A stretch of DNA of 13,691 nt from Bifidobacterium breve (GTDB lineage Bacteria > Actinomycetota > Acidimicrobiia > IMCC26256 > PALSA-555). Positions within the stretch are counted from its first letter, which is position 1; the number at the start of each line of letters is the position of its first letter. The notes under the pieces are model-generated. The model made no database searches. It was given only the letters and a program-made list of their open reading frames with translations, and was not told the DNA's origin. The stretch is from positions 1 through 13,691 of the forward strand of contig CAMDCC010000044.1 of assembly GCA_945889545.1 (NCBI GenBank). Direction: 5' to 3'. The translations under genes were made by a program, and so were the position numbers. Shown here piece by piece: positions 6,406 to 13,568 of this stretch.

Positions 6406-6413
6406 CTGCACCC

Positions 6414-7697
6414 ATGCAGACCGAAGACATGATCATGATCAGCGTGGACGACCATCTCGTCGAGCCACCCGACATGTTCGACGGGCGACTGGCGGCCAAG
6501 TTCATCGAGAGCGCACCGCGTGTCGAGCGCACGCCGAGCGGCGACGACGTGTGGATGTTCAACGGGGAGACCATCCCGAACATCGGCCTGAACGCAGTGG
6601 CCGGCCGTCCGAAGTCCGAGTACGGGATCAACCCCACCGCCTTCGACGAGATGCGTCCCGGTTGCTTCGACCACGCCGAGCGGGTCAAGGACATGAACGC
6701 CGGCGGCGTCCTCGCGTGCATGTGCTTCCCGTCGTTCCCTGCGTTCTCGGGACGCCTCTTCTCCGCGTGCACCGACAAGGACCTCGCGCTCGCCGTAACT
6801 CAGGCGTACAACGACTGGCACATCGACGAGTGGTGCGGAACGCATCCGGGGCGGTTCATCCCGATGGCGCTGCCGATCATGTGGGATCCCGAGCTCGCGG
6901 CCGAGGAGATCCGCCGCGTCGCGAAGAAGGGCTGTCATTCGATCACCTTCACCGAGAACCCCGCGGCGCTTGGCTACCCGAGCTTCCACACCGAGCACTG
7001 GGATCCGATGTGGAAGGCGCTCGTGGATGAGGGGTCGATCCTCAACATCCACCTCGGGTCGTCGGGGAAGCTCGCCGTGACCGCGCCTGACGCGCCGATG
7101 GACGTGATGATCACGCTCCAGCCGATGAACATCTGCATGGCCGCGGCCGACCTCGTGTGGTCGCGCGTCTTCAAGGAGTTCCCGACCCTCAAGGTCGCGC
7201 TCTCCGAGGGAGGGACGGGCTGGATCCCATACTTCCTCGACCGGCTCGATCGCACCTACGACATGCACCACTTGTGGACCGGTCAAGAGTTCGGCAACAA
7301 GGTGCCGTCGGACATCTTCCGCGAGCACTTCCTCACCTGCTTCATCGCAGATCCGGTTGGGCTTGCGATGCGCGATGAGATCGGCATCGACAACATCTGC
7401 TGGGAGCAGGACTACCCGCACTCCGACTCGTCGTGGCCCAATGCGCCCGAGGAGCTCAACACGATGGCAGCGAAGTACGCGGTTTCTGATTCCGACCTGA
7501 ACAAGATCACCTACGAGAACGCGATGCGCTGGTACCGCTTCGACCCGTTCGCGCACCGCGGCAAGGAGCAGTGCACAGTGAGCGCGCTGCGCGCCGAGGC
7601 TGTCGGACACGACGTGTCAGAGCAGTCGATGAACAAGCGCAACCAGGGTCCGCTCAACATCTCCCTCGGCGAGCTCGCCGCGAAAGCCACTGCCTAG
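6414..7697 (+). CDS. Amidohydrolase-2 family metal-dependent hydrolase (TIM barrel)
   Basis: A protein of 427 residues of the amidohydrolase-2 family, which contains the decarboxylase ACMSD and many uncharacterised actinobacterial hydrolases. The N-terminal metal motif reads SVDDHLVEPPDMF with Asp12-Asp13-His14, the Asp-x-His-like signature of this branch. Other candidate metal or catalytic residues are His213 in NIHLGSSG, Glu265 in LSEGGTGW, and Asp333 with His336 in EQDYPHSDSSWP. No signal peptide is present. The ATG at 6414 was preferred to an open upstream extension because TACGAT sits eight bases before it and the conserved domain starts at once. It is transcribed divergently from the NIPSNAP-like and hydrolase genes and converges on the binding-protein gene, with a strong hairpin between them. 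The reaction (hydrolysis or decarboxylation) and substrate cannot be told from sequence. Confidence 0.92.
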   Translation: MQTEDMIMISVDDHLVEPPDMFDGRLAAKFIESAPRVERTPSGDDVWMFNGETIPNIGLNAVAGRPKSEYGINPTAFDEMRPGCFDHAERVKDMNAGGVLACMCFPSFPAFSGRLFSACTDKDLALAVTQAYNDWHIDEWCGTHPGRFIPMALPIMWDPELAAEEIRRVAKKGCHSITFTENPAALGYPSFHTEHWDPMWKALVDEGSILNIHLGSSGKLAVTAPDAPMDVMITLQPMNICMAAADLVWSRVFKEFPTLKVALSEGGTGWIPYFLDRLDRTYDMHHLWTGQEFGNKVPSDIFREHFLTCFIADPVGLAMRDEIGIDNICWEQDYPHSDSSWPNAPEELNTMAAKYAVSDSDLNKITYENAMRWYRFDPFAHRGKEQCTVSALRAEAVGHDVSEQSMNKRNQGPLNISLGELAAKATA

Positions 7698-7701
7698 CGC
7701 T

Positions 7702-7781
7702 CAACCCCAAGACCTCATTCTGGAGAGCGTGGCCCGTCATTTTGACGGGCCACAACCTCCAGAACGGGGGTTTTGGGGTTG
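7702..7781. terminator. Composite three-stem hairpin between convergent genes, likely bidirectional terminator
   Basis: A perfect 11-bp stem (GTGGCCCGTCA at 7729-7739 with its complement at 7743-7753) closes a TTT loop. Outside it, after 3-base internal loops, TTCTGGAG (7718-7725) pairs with CTCCAGAA (7757-7764). Further out, CAACCCCAA (7702-7710) pairs with TTGGGGTTG (7773-7781). The structure fills the 94-base gap between the amidohydrolase and the converging binding-protein gene. It has only a short TTTT and no long T-run, so termination in both directions is inferred from its place and stability. Confidence 0.75.
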
Positions 7782-7791
7782 GGTTTTGGGT

Positions 7792-9120
7792 TCAGGAATC
7801 CTTGTTCGACGGCCATTCGGGGCGGTAGTAGCCGTCGAAGCGGAGCTCGCCGCCGCGTAGCTCGCGGATGGTGAGGAAGTCACCCTTGTAGCCCTTGTGG
7901 TCGCCCGGGCCGAACTGCACGTAACACGACGGGCCGCCGTTGGTTGCCGGCATCCAGCGGATCTTGTCGAGCCCGTCGCGCACGTGGCGCGGCGTGGGGA
8001 TCGCAGCGTTGGCAATGCCGTGGATCGCGGCACGGGCGGTGTCGTACGCCAGGGCGACCACCACGTTGCGGGTCTCGCGTCCGAAGCGCGCCTTGAACCG
8101 CTTCACCATCGCGTTGTAGTTGGGGTTCATGCCGTCCTCGCCGAGTTGGTCGACGCCGTGCCAGCCCTCGAGCCCTTCGGCCCAGGCGTTCGAGTTCGAA
8201 TAGAACATGAACGCGGTGCCCATCACGCGCGGCGGATCCCAGTTGAGCGCCTTGAACGCCTCGGCGAAGTGGAACGTGGCGTAGCCGTACCCGCCGTAGT
8301 AGATCCCCTCGGTGCCCATGTCGCGCATGTCGGCGAGGTTCTCCTGCAGATTGCGTGGGTTGGGCTCGAGCTTCACCTCACGCGTGATGGTGAGCCCGAG
8401 GCGCAACGCCTCGTCTCGGAAGTAGTCGGCGTAGTCGCGTCCCGACGACCCGACCTCCCAGAACATGCCCACCTTCTTGAGCCCACGCTGGTATAGCCAG
8501 TTGGCGCACATCACGCCCTCGGTGGGGATGTCGCCGTTCGCGACCGTGTAGCAGTAGTCGCTCGCGAACTTGTGCGCGCCGGTCCACCCGATCACCGGGA
8601 CGCCGATCTCTTCGGCGTACGGCTGCAACGTGAGGCAGTTGTCGGAGATCATCGGGCCGAGGATCACCACGCAGCCCTGTTCAACGAGCCACTTGTAGCC
8701 GTCGATGAGCTTGCGGTAGTTCTCCCGCGGCAACCCACGCGCGTCGGCGGTGATGATCGCGACTGGGCTGCGACCCCACACGCCTTCGTTGAGCGCGTCT
8801 TCGATCGCAAGGATCGTCGGGTCGATCCAGTCGGCGAGGAGCTGGCCGAGGTCCATGTCGACAAGCACGCCGATCTTCACTGGCTCGAACGGGTCGCCCT
8901 GGGTCTTGAGCCCGCGCGTTGGCGGGTAGATCACGATCTCGGCGACGGCCTTCTCGGTGGGAGTGCCGCCGCCCTCGTACCAGGTCTTGCCCTCGCCGCC
9001 CTCGCCCTCGAGGTACGAACTGGTGCCGAACTTCACGTTGCACACCGCGCGGTCGGGCTGCGCGATCCCGAGGTCGACGGGCGCGTCGAACATCCGCTCC
9101 GCGTACTTGTGGTCGGTCAT
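7792..9120 (-). CDS. LivJ/AmiC-like type I periplasmic-binding-protein fold, no signal peptide
   Basis: A protein of 442 residues. From about residue 81 it follows the branched-chain-amino-acid binding-protein fold (Peripla_BP_6 type): KIGVLVDMDLG, then DPTILAIEDALNEG, GCVVILGPMISDN, GVPVIGWTG, the hinge and second lobe from RGLKKVGMFWEVGSSGRDYADYF, and EGIYYGGYG. Unlike transporter subunits it has no Sec or lipoprotein signal. Instead it has a hydrophilic stretch of about 80 residues rich in Gly and Glu (EGEGGEGKTWYEGGG). No permease or ATPase gene is present in the window. The closest functional precedent is a cytosolic ligand sensor such as AmiC of Pseudomonas, but no partner regulator is adjacent, so a sensor role is only a guess. 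It starts at ATG 9120, six bases after a TACCCT box, and converges on the amidohydrolase gene. Confidence 0.85.
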   Translation of the reverse strand: MTDHKYAERMFDAPVDLGIAQPDRAVCNVKFGTSSYLEGEGGEGKTWYEGGGTPTEKAVAEIVIYPPTRGLKTQGDPFEPVKIGVLVDMDLGQLLADWIDPTILAIEDALNEGVWGRSPVAIITADARGLPRENYRKLIDGYKWLVEQGCVVILGPMISDNCLTLQPYAEEIGVPVIGWTGAHKFASDYCYTVANGDIPTEGVMCANWLYQRGLKKVGMFWEVGSSGRDYADYFRDEALRLGLTITREVKLEPNPRNLQENLADMRDMGTEGIYYGGYGYATFHFAEAFKALNWDPPRVMGTAFMFYSNSNAWAEGLEGWHGVDQLGEDGMNPNYNAMVKRFKARFGRETRNVVVALAYDTARAAIHGIANAAIPTPRHVRDGLDKIRWMPATNGGPSCYVQFGPGDHKGYKGDFLTIRELRGGELRFDGYYRPEWPSNKDS

Positions 9121-9126
9121 GCGCGC

Positions 9127-9132
9127 AGGGTA
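9127..9132 (-). promoter_or_regulatory. -10 box (TACCCT) for leaderless binding-protein mRNA
   Basis: On the minus strand TACCCT is followed by six bases (GCGCGC) and then the ATG at 9120. It fits TANNNT and has no room for a Shine-Dalgarno sequence, so the mRNA probably begins at or next to the start codon. The same hexamer stands seven bases before the VOC gene at 13582. Confidence 0.5.
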
Positions 9133-9145
9133 TCTGGATGCGGCG

Positions 9146-9224
9146 GAGCGAGCAGAGCGAGCGGAGCTCGCCAGGGAGCGAACGGCCGCGCGCCGGGTAT
9201 CCCGGCTCGCAGTGAGCGAGCGAG
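9146..9224. repeat. GAGCGAGC-rich intergenic repeats with small hairpins
   Basis: In the 105-base gap between the small hydrolase and binding-protein genes, GAGCGAGC occurs at 9146-9153, 9155-9162 and 9214-9221, with a one-base variant at 9176-9183. GCTCGC (9205-9210) pairs with GCGAGC (9216-9221), and GCCGGG (9192-9197) pairs with CCCGGC (9201-9206) around TAT. The hairpins could end the lipase operon transcript, although there is no T-run. The short GC-rich repeats resemble REP-like intergenic sequences; that identity is not established. Confidence 0.5.
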
Positions 9225-9225
9225 G

Positions 9226-9969
9226 TCAGGTGGCGTCGGCGATGGCGTCGAGGATGCTGGCGAACTCCTCGGGGTGCGTGACGGCCGGGATGTGACCCGA
9301 GTCGATCTCCACGATGCGCGGCGGCTTCGGGAGGCGAGTGATGTTGTTGTCCTGGAGGGCCGGCGGTGACGGCCGGTCGCGCAGGTGCTTCACGAACGTG
9401 ACGGGCACGTCGCCGATGGCCGACCAATGGATCGGCTGGAAGTAGAAGTTCATCGAGTCCCGCACGCACCGCATCGGATCGACCATGAACGCCACGAGGT
9501 CGTCATCGAGGTCGTCGCCGCCATAGGCCTGACGAACCTTCTCGGGCGCTTCGGGTCCTGGCGTCTGCAGCACCCAGCCGTCGCGTCGAGCGGCGTCCAT
9601 GGCTTCGATTACGCGGTCACGGTGCGACGCCTTCATCGCGTCGAGCCCAGTACCGCCCTCGGGTGGGACATTGGCTGCTGACAGCACGATGTGGCGCACT
9701 TTCGGTGCGAGCGCTGCGGCCACGCCGGGCGCGAACAACCCACCGGATGAGTGCGCGACGAGCACGATGTCGTCGAGCCCAGCGGCGCGCACATCGTCGA
9801 CGACGGATGCAACGCACTCTTCGACGGTGAGCTCCATCGGATCGGCGGGCTTGCCCGCACGGCCGGGAAGGTCGACGGCTAGCGCGGGATGATGCAGATG
9901 GGGGAGCAGCCGATCCCAGTACGCGCCTGACATGCCGCCGCCATGGATGAAGACGAACGTGGTGCCCAC
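9226..9969 (-). CDS. Small alpha/beta hydrolase (esterase-like)
   Basis: An enzyme of 247 residues. TTFVFIHGGGMSGAYWDRLLPHL is the first strand with the oxyanion loop, and VAHSSGG holds the nucleophile Ser74 with Ala in place of the first Gly of GxSxG. His226 in DSGHIPAVTHPEEF is the catalytic histidine, and the acid is probably the Asp in the KHLRDRPSPP segment. Length and the compact cap fit the methylesterase/hydroxynitrile-lyase-like branch of the superfamily, but the substrate is unknown. The GTG at 9969 was chosen because the conserved strand starts just after it and it lies seven bases beyond the stop of the LLM oxidoreductase gene. The open frame continues upstream into that gene as Arg/Pro-rich shadow sequence. 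No clear Shine-Dalgarno sequence is seen, so coupling to the upstream gene is likely. It is the last gene of the four-gene run. Confidence 0.9.
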   Translation of the reverse strand: MGTTFVFIHGGGMSGAYWDRLLPHLHHPALAVDLPGRAGKPADPMELTVEECVASVVDDVRAAGLDDIVLVAHSSGGLFAPGVAAALAPKVRHIVLSAANVPPEGGTGLDAMKASHRDRVIEAMDAARRDGWVLQTPGPEAPEKVRQAYGGDDLDDDLVAFMVDPMRCVRDSMNFYFQPIHWSAIGDVPVTFVKHLRDRPSPPALQDNNITRLPKPPRIVEIDSGHIPAVTHPEEFASILDAIADAT

Positions 9970-9976
9970 GATGGGA

Positions 9977-10954
9977 TCAGCCCGAAACGGCGGGCAGCAC
10001 CTTCTCCGCGACGCGCTCGAGGTACGTCCACGCGATCGCCGGCGGCAAACCGCCGCACAACGGGTGCAACGGGAGGTAGCCCGCGGTGCGCACATGCTCG
10101 ACGGCCTCGTCGATCGAGAAGATCTGGTGCGACGCGCGTTCGGCGCGCAGCTCGTCGGCGGTCTTGGCGCGCGACAAGCTGGCAGTCGTTGCATCACCGG
10201 GGTTCCACGCCGCGTACATCAAGACGTCGTGCATCAGGTAGGACCCGAGTTCATCCCACGCGGCATCCAGGTCTTCGGCCACGAACACGGTGCTCGGCGC
10301 CGCAGGATCAGGAAGTGCTAGCGCTCCGGGCATGTGGCCCGCGGCCTCGGCCGCGGCCCGGTACGCCGGCTCGAGCTCGGGGCCATTGGTCTGGGCGAAG
10401 AAGCCGAGGCCGTAGCGACCGGCTCGACGCGCCGCGGCTGCTGTGCCACCGCCGTACGAGATGCTCGGCCCACCCGGCGTGAGTGGCGCAGGGGTCACGT
10501 GGATCTTGCGCCCGTCGAACTCGAACGGCTCACCGGAGAGCGCCTTGAGCAGCACCTCGATGTGCGTGTCGGCGAGCTCGCCCCGTTTGGCCATGTCGAG
10601 ACCGAACATGGCGAACTCTTCGGGGCGATACCCGAGACCGAGCACATAGGACACGCGTCCATTGCTCAGGTGGTCGAGCACCACGATGTCCTCGGCGAGG
10701 CGCACCGGGTCGCTGAACAGGAAGAGCGAGGCCGCGATCATCATTGGCATCGTCTTCGTGCGCGTGGCCATCGCGGCCGCCATCACGAGTGGCGACGGCA
10801 AGTAGCCGTCGGGCGACGCGTGATGCTCAGACAGCGCGATCGCCATTCCGCCGTGGCTCTCGGCCCACTCCGCCATGTCGACCGCGGCCGCGTAGAGCTC
10901 CGCAGGTGTCGGTCCACCCGCAGGTGCCCGCAGATCGAAGCGCATCATGTACAT
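9977..10954 (-). CDS. LLM-class flavin-dependent oxidoreductase (luciferase-like, probably F420 type)
   Basis: A TIM-barrel protein of 325 residues in the luciferase-like monooxygenase class, which uses F420 or FMN. Typical stretches are SEHHASPDGYLPSP (42-55), SDPVRLAEDIVVLDHLSNGR (81-100) and LGLGYRPEEFAMFG (105-118), then FEFDGRKIHVTPAPLTPGGP with SYGGG as the later barrel strand. In actinobacteria many members are F420-dependent, but the sequence here does not settle the cofactor. The ATG at 10954 lies four bases from the stop of the secreted lipase-like gene; in-frame ATGs at 10948 and 10945 could also serve. The tight spacing to both neighbours shows operon membership. A role in oxidising a product released by the secreted hydrolases is possible but speculative. 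Confidence 0.93.
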   Translation of the reverse strand: MYMMRFDLRAPAGGPTPAELYAAAVDMAEWAESHGGMAIALSEHHASPDGYLPSPLVMAAAMATRTKTMPMMIAASLFLFSDPVRLAEDIVVLDHLSNGRVSYVLGLGYRPEEFAMFGLDMAKRGELADTHIEVLLKALSGEPFEFDGRKIHVTPAPLTPGGPSISYGGGTAAAARRAGRYGLGFFAQTNGPELEPAYRAAAEAAGHMPGALALPDPAAPSTVFVAEDLDAAWDELGSYLMHDVLMYAAWNPGDATTASLSRAKTADELRAERASHQIFSIDEAVEHVRTAGYLPLHPLCGGLPPAIAWTYLERVAEKVLPAVSG

Positions 10955-10958
10955 GGCG

Positions 10959-12200
10959 TCAGCTGGAGCAGTTCGTGACTTCGGGGTCGGGCGGACCGGA
11001 CGGCGAGACCTCGGAGTCGCTGTCTTCGAAGCGAGTGTTGATCCACGTGATCATGTCGTTGAGCGACGGCTGGACGACCCCGCCATGCGACTGACCGGGG
11101 TACAGCCAGCGTTCGACCGATGCGAGCGTGCACAGGTGGTCCTTGAGGATCGTGCTCGACACCGGCGGGATCAACGTGTCGGCGCCACCGTGGATGATGA
11201 GCAGCGGCACGTCGTTCGTCTCGGTGAAGCTCTGCGGGTCGTTCTCGTCGAGGAGGGTCTTCCACTCCGGAACGGTCGCTGGATCCACCGTGCCGATCTC
11301 CGAGTAGTCGTACTCCTGGGCGAGATCGTGCACGTAGCCGAGACAACCATTGTCGAGCTCCGCCAACAGTTCGATGCCCTTGGGAGTGAGGACCTGGTCG
11401 AGCGGCGCGGCCGCGTCGCCGTAGGCGGCGTTCAGTCCACCGGCTGCCATCATGAGGTATTGCCGCTCCGGGCTGTCCTTCAGGATTGCGTAGAACAACC
11501 CCAGCTGCGAGGGCGGGGCGCCGGCGACCACGCCGTGCAGCGTGAGCTCGGGTGCGTAGTCGGCCGCGATCTTCCAGCCGAACAGCGCGCTGTGCCCGCC
11601 CTGGGAGTGACCCCAGATCACGTAGTCGCTGCCCGCATGCGCGGGCTTGAATGTGCGCGCCGCGCGTGCGATGTCGATCGTGTTGCGCCCCGCGTTCTCT
11701 CCGGCGATGTACGGGTGAAGGCCCGGTGTACCCAGGCCCTGGTAGTCGGTGGCGGTGATGACCCAGCCCTGTACGAGCAGCATGTTGGTCTCATCGGCGT
11801 TGCCGACCGGGTCGAGTGATGGCGCGCACTCGTCGGCCATGCCGGCGGTGCCGTGCGCGGCCGTGACCACGGGCCAGCCGCCCTTGGGCGCCGGGCCACT
11901 CGGAACGATGATGGTGCCCGTGACGGGGATCGCGTTGTCTTCGAGGTCGGTCGACGTGTACATGACGCGGTACACGGTGCCGTCGATCTCGGGCGCCTTC
12001 ACGCGCTGGAACTTCACCATCTTCCCTGGCTTCGACGGCAGCTTGCCGGGAACCGCGTAGAACTTCGGCAGCCCTTCTGGTGCCGGCACCTTGGAGCTGT
12101 CGCTCGGGCTCGACGCCCCCGCGCCCACCGCCAAGCCAGTCACCCCGGCGACGGCCATGGCAGTCGCGAGCACGATTCCTCGAACACCAGATCGATTCAT
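10959..12200 (-). CDS. Secreted lipase-like alpha/beta hydrolase, paralogue 2
   Basis: An exported hydrolase of 413 residues resembling the secretory lipase (LIP) family. A Sec signal peptide spans MNRSGVRGIV to about Ala29, with a hydrophobic core and an AGA cleavage motif before SSPSDSS. Triad candidates are Ser199 in WGHSQGGHS, Asp341 in HGGADTLIP and His372 in PGQSHGG. Several cysteines (DECAPS, NGCLG, HLCTL and the terminal TNCSS) are shared with the paralogue and suggest disulfides outside the cell. The start is ATG 12200, with GAGG eight bases upstream. An in-frame ATG at 12218 would add MREAAP, but the paralogue cannot use the equivalent ATG in frame, so 12200 is preferred. It lies 56 bases after its paralogue and 4 bases before the LLM gene. 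Likely substrates are esters or lipids; the exact one is unknown. Confidence 0.92.
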   Translation of the reverse strand: MNRSGVRGIVLATAMAVAGVTGLAVGAGASSPSDSSKVPAPEGLPKFYAVPGKLPSKPGKMVKFQRVKAPEIDGTVYRVMYTSTDLEDNAIPVTGTIIVPSGPAPKGGWPVVTAAHGTAGMADECAPSLDPVGNADETNMLLVQGWVITATDYQGLGTPGLHPYIAGENAGRNTIDIARAARTFKPAHAGSDYVIWGHSQGGHSALFGWKIAADYAPELTLHGVVAGAPPSQLGLFYAILKDSPERQYLMMAAGGLNAAYGDAAAPLDQVLTPKGIELLAELDNGCLGYVHDLAQEYDYSEIGTVDPATVPEWKTLLDENDPQSFTETNDVPLLIIHGGADTLIPPVSSTILKDHLCTLASVERWLYPGQSHGGVVQPSLNDMITWINTRFEDSDSEVSPSGPPDPEVTNCSS

Positions 12201-12220
12201 GGGGGCAGCCTCGCGCATGT
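12029..12220 (-). repeat. 5' part of duplicated lipase gene (copy 2), unusually similar block
   Basis: The signal peptide and next about 28 codons match the copy at 13330-13522 with roughly 15 differences in about 170 bases by my count, and the untranslated stretch before the start shares GCATGAT-like and CGCGAGGCTGC sequence. The rest of the genes is visibly more diverged. This fits gene conversion or strong constraint on the export region. Confidence 0.6.
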
Positions 12221-12256
12221 TGCCTCGCGTATGGGGGGTCAGGCGGATGTAGGCGG

Positions 12257-13501
12257 TCAGGTGGAGCAGTTGGTCACTTCGACGTCGGGTTGACCGGTCG
12301 GCGTGATCGGCTCAGTGCTCCCGTCGAAACGTGCGTTGATCCACGCGAGCATGTCGTCGAACGAGGGCACGATGACTGCGGCGTGCTTCTGGCCTGGGTA
12401 CACCCATCGGTCGAGCTGGTGCCCCGCCGTGCACAGCTGGCCGAGCAGGAGCGCGCTCGACGCCGTCGGGATCTGCTCGTCGCTGCCGCCGTGGATGATG
12501 AGCAGCGGCACGTCGGCCGGGTCGGCGAAGTTCTGCGGGTCGTTTGCCAACAGGATGTCGCGCCAGGCCGGCACGGAGAATGGGTCGACGTCGGTGATCT
12601 CGTCGAACGAGATGTCCTTGGAGAGGTCTTGGAGATATGAGGAGCATCCGTTCTCGAGCTCGGCGAGAAGCTCGATCCCGCGCTCGGTGAGGATGTCGTC
12701 GAGCGGCGCGGCTTCGTCGCCGTATGCGGCGTTGAGCCCGCCGGCCGCCATCAACAGGTAGTGGCGGAAGTCGCCGGTCTTGAGGACGGTGTAGAGCAAG
12801 TTGAACTGCGACGGCGGTGCGCCGGCCACGACGCCCTTGATGGTGAGCTCGGGTGCGTAGTCGTTCGCGATCTTGTAGGTGAACATCGCGGAGTGCCCAC
12901 CCTGCGAGTGGCCCCACACGATGTAGTCGCCACTCGTGTCGATGCCTTTGAGGCCGCTCGCCGCGCGCACGATGTCGATCGTGTTGCGCGCCGAGTTCTC
13001 ACCGGAGATGTACGGGTGGAGCCCTGGCGTTCCTTCACCCTCGTTGTCGGTTGCCACGATCAACCAACCTTCGGTCAGGAGATCGTTCACCTCTGGCGCA
13101 GCATCGATGGGTTCGAGGGATGCCGCGCACTCGTCGGCCATGCCGTTCGTGCCGTGGGCCCACGACAGCACGGGGAACCCGCCGTCGGGAACCTTTCCCT
13201 TCGGGACGATGATCACGCCGGTGACGGGGATGATCTCGTCCTGGAGGTTCGTCGAGGTGTACATGACGCGGTAGAGGGTGCCGTCGATCTCGGGCGCCTT
13301 CACCCGCTGCGTCTTCACGAGCTTGCCGGGCTTCGACGGCAGCTTGCCGGGAACCGCGTAGAACTTCGGCAGCCCCTCGGGTGCCGGCACCTTGGAGCTG
13401 TCGCTCGGGCTCGACGCCCCGGCGCCAACCGCCAAGCCGGTCACCCCGGCGAGTGCCATCACCGACGCGAGCACGATCCCTCGAACACCAAGTCGCTTCA
13501 T
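12257..13501 (-). CDS. Secreted lipase-like alpha/beta hydrolase, paralogue 1
   Basis: The first gene of the run, a 414-residue paralogue of the gene after it. It has the same Sec signal (MKRLGVRGIV to about Ala29), an identical stretch SSPSDSSKVPAPEGLPKFYA, and triad candidates Ser199 in WGHSQGGHS, Asp341 in HGGSDEQIP and His373 in PGQKHAA. The C-terminal TNCST keeps the shared cysteine. Differences cluster in surface segments such as PKGKVPDGGFPVLSW and STNLQDEI, so the two copies may differ in substrate. The ATG at 13501 has GAGG about nine bases upstream. A second ATG at 13520 has a stronger Shine-Dalgarno sequence (GGGGAGG, five bases away) but is in another frame because this copy has one extra base relative to paralogue 2. 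It is transcribed divergently from the VOC gene across 80 bases. Confidence 0.92.
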   Translation of the reverse strand: MKRLGVRGIVLASVMALAGVTGLAVGAGASSPSDSSKVPAPEGLPKFYAVPGKLPSKPGKLVKTQRVKAPEIDGTLYRVMYTSTNLQDEIIPVTGVIIVPKGKVPDGGFPVLSWAHGTNGMADECAASLEPIDAAPEVNDLLTEGWLIVATDNEGEGTPGLHPYISGENSARNTIDIVRAASGLKGIDTSGDYIVWGHSQGGHSAMFTYKIANDYAPELTIKGVVAGAPPSQFNLLYTVLKTGDFRHYLLMAAGGLNAAYGDEAAPLDDILTERGIELLAELENGCSSYLQDLSKDISFDEITDVDPFSVPAWRDILLANDPQNFADPADVPLLIIHGGSDEQIPTASSALLLGQLCTAGHQLDRWVYPGQKHAAVIVPSFDDMLAWINARFDGSTEPITPTGQPDVEVTNCST

Positions 13502-13522
13502 GCGGAGCAGCCTCGCGCATGA
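13330..13522 (-). repeat. 5' part of duplicated lipase gene (copy 1), unusually similar block
   Basis: Partner of the block at 12029-12220. Both copies carry ATGCGCGAGGCTGC just upstream of the true start, then CCCCC in copy 2 but TCCGC in copy 1 with one base more, which moves the upstream ATG out of frame here. Confidence 0.6.
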
Positions 13523-13568
13523 TGGCCTCCCCGTGTGGCCGGACTGTGAGTGGGTCGGCCGTGATGGG

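Noticed and set aside
6330..6413. Earlier amidohydrolase start adding 28 residues
   Set aside because: The added segment overlaps the divergent gene and promoter; the domain begins right after the ATG at 6414, which has a well-placed TACGAT.
6344..6778. N-terminal extension of the NIPSNAP-like gene to 390 residues
   Set aside because: It would overlap most of the first part of the amidohydrolase gene; the domain starts cleanly at the ATG at 6343.
5720..7030. Plus-strand open frame across the NIPSNAP-like gene and amidohydrolase start
   Set aside because: It crosses the divergent promoter region and is His/Arg-rich without any recognisable fold.
6234..7610. Minus-strand open frame opposite the amidohydrolase
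   Set aside because: Antisense shadow; the plus-strand frame carries the DDH, NIHLGSSG and EQDYPH motifs.
7702..7781. CRISPR repeat or riboswitch at the large hairpin
   Set aside because: There is one copy only, and it lies after stop codons between convergent genes, so a terminator is the simpler reading.
12201..12218. Earlier start (MREAAP) for lipase paralogue 2
   Set aside because: The matching ATG of paralogue 1 is out of frame, and both copies have GAGG placed for the inner ATG; kept only as an alternative.
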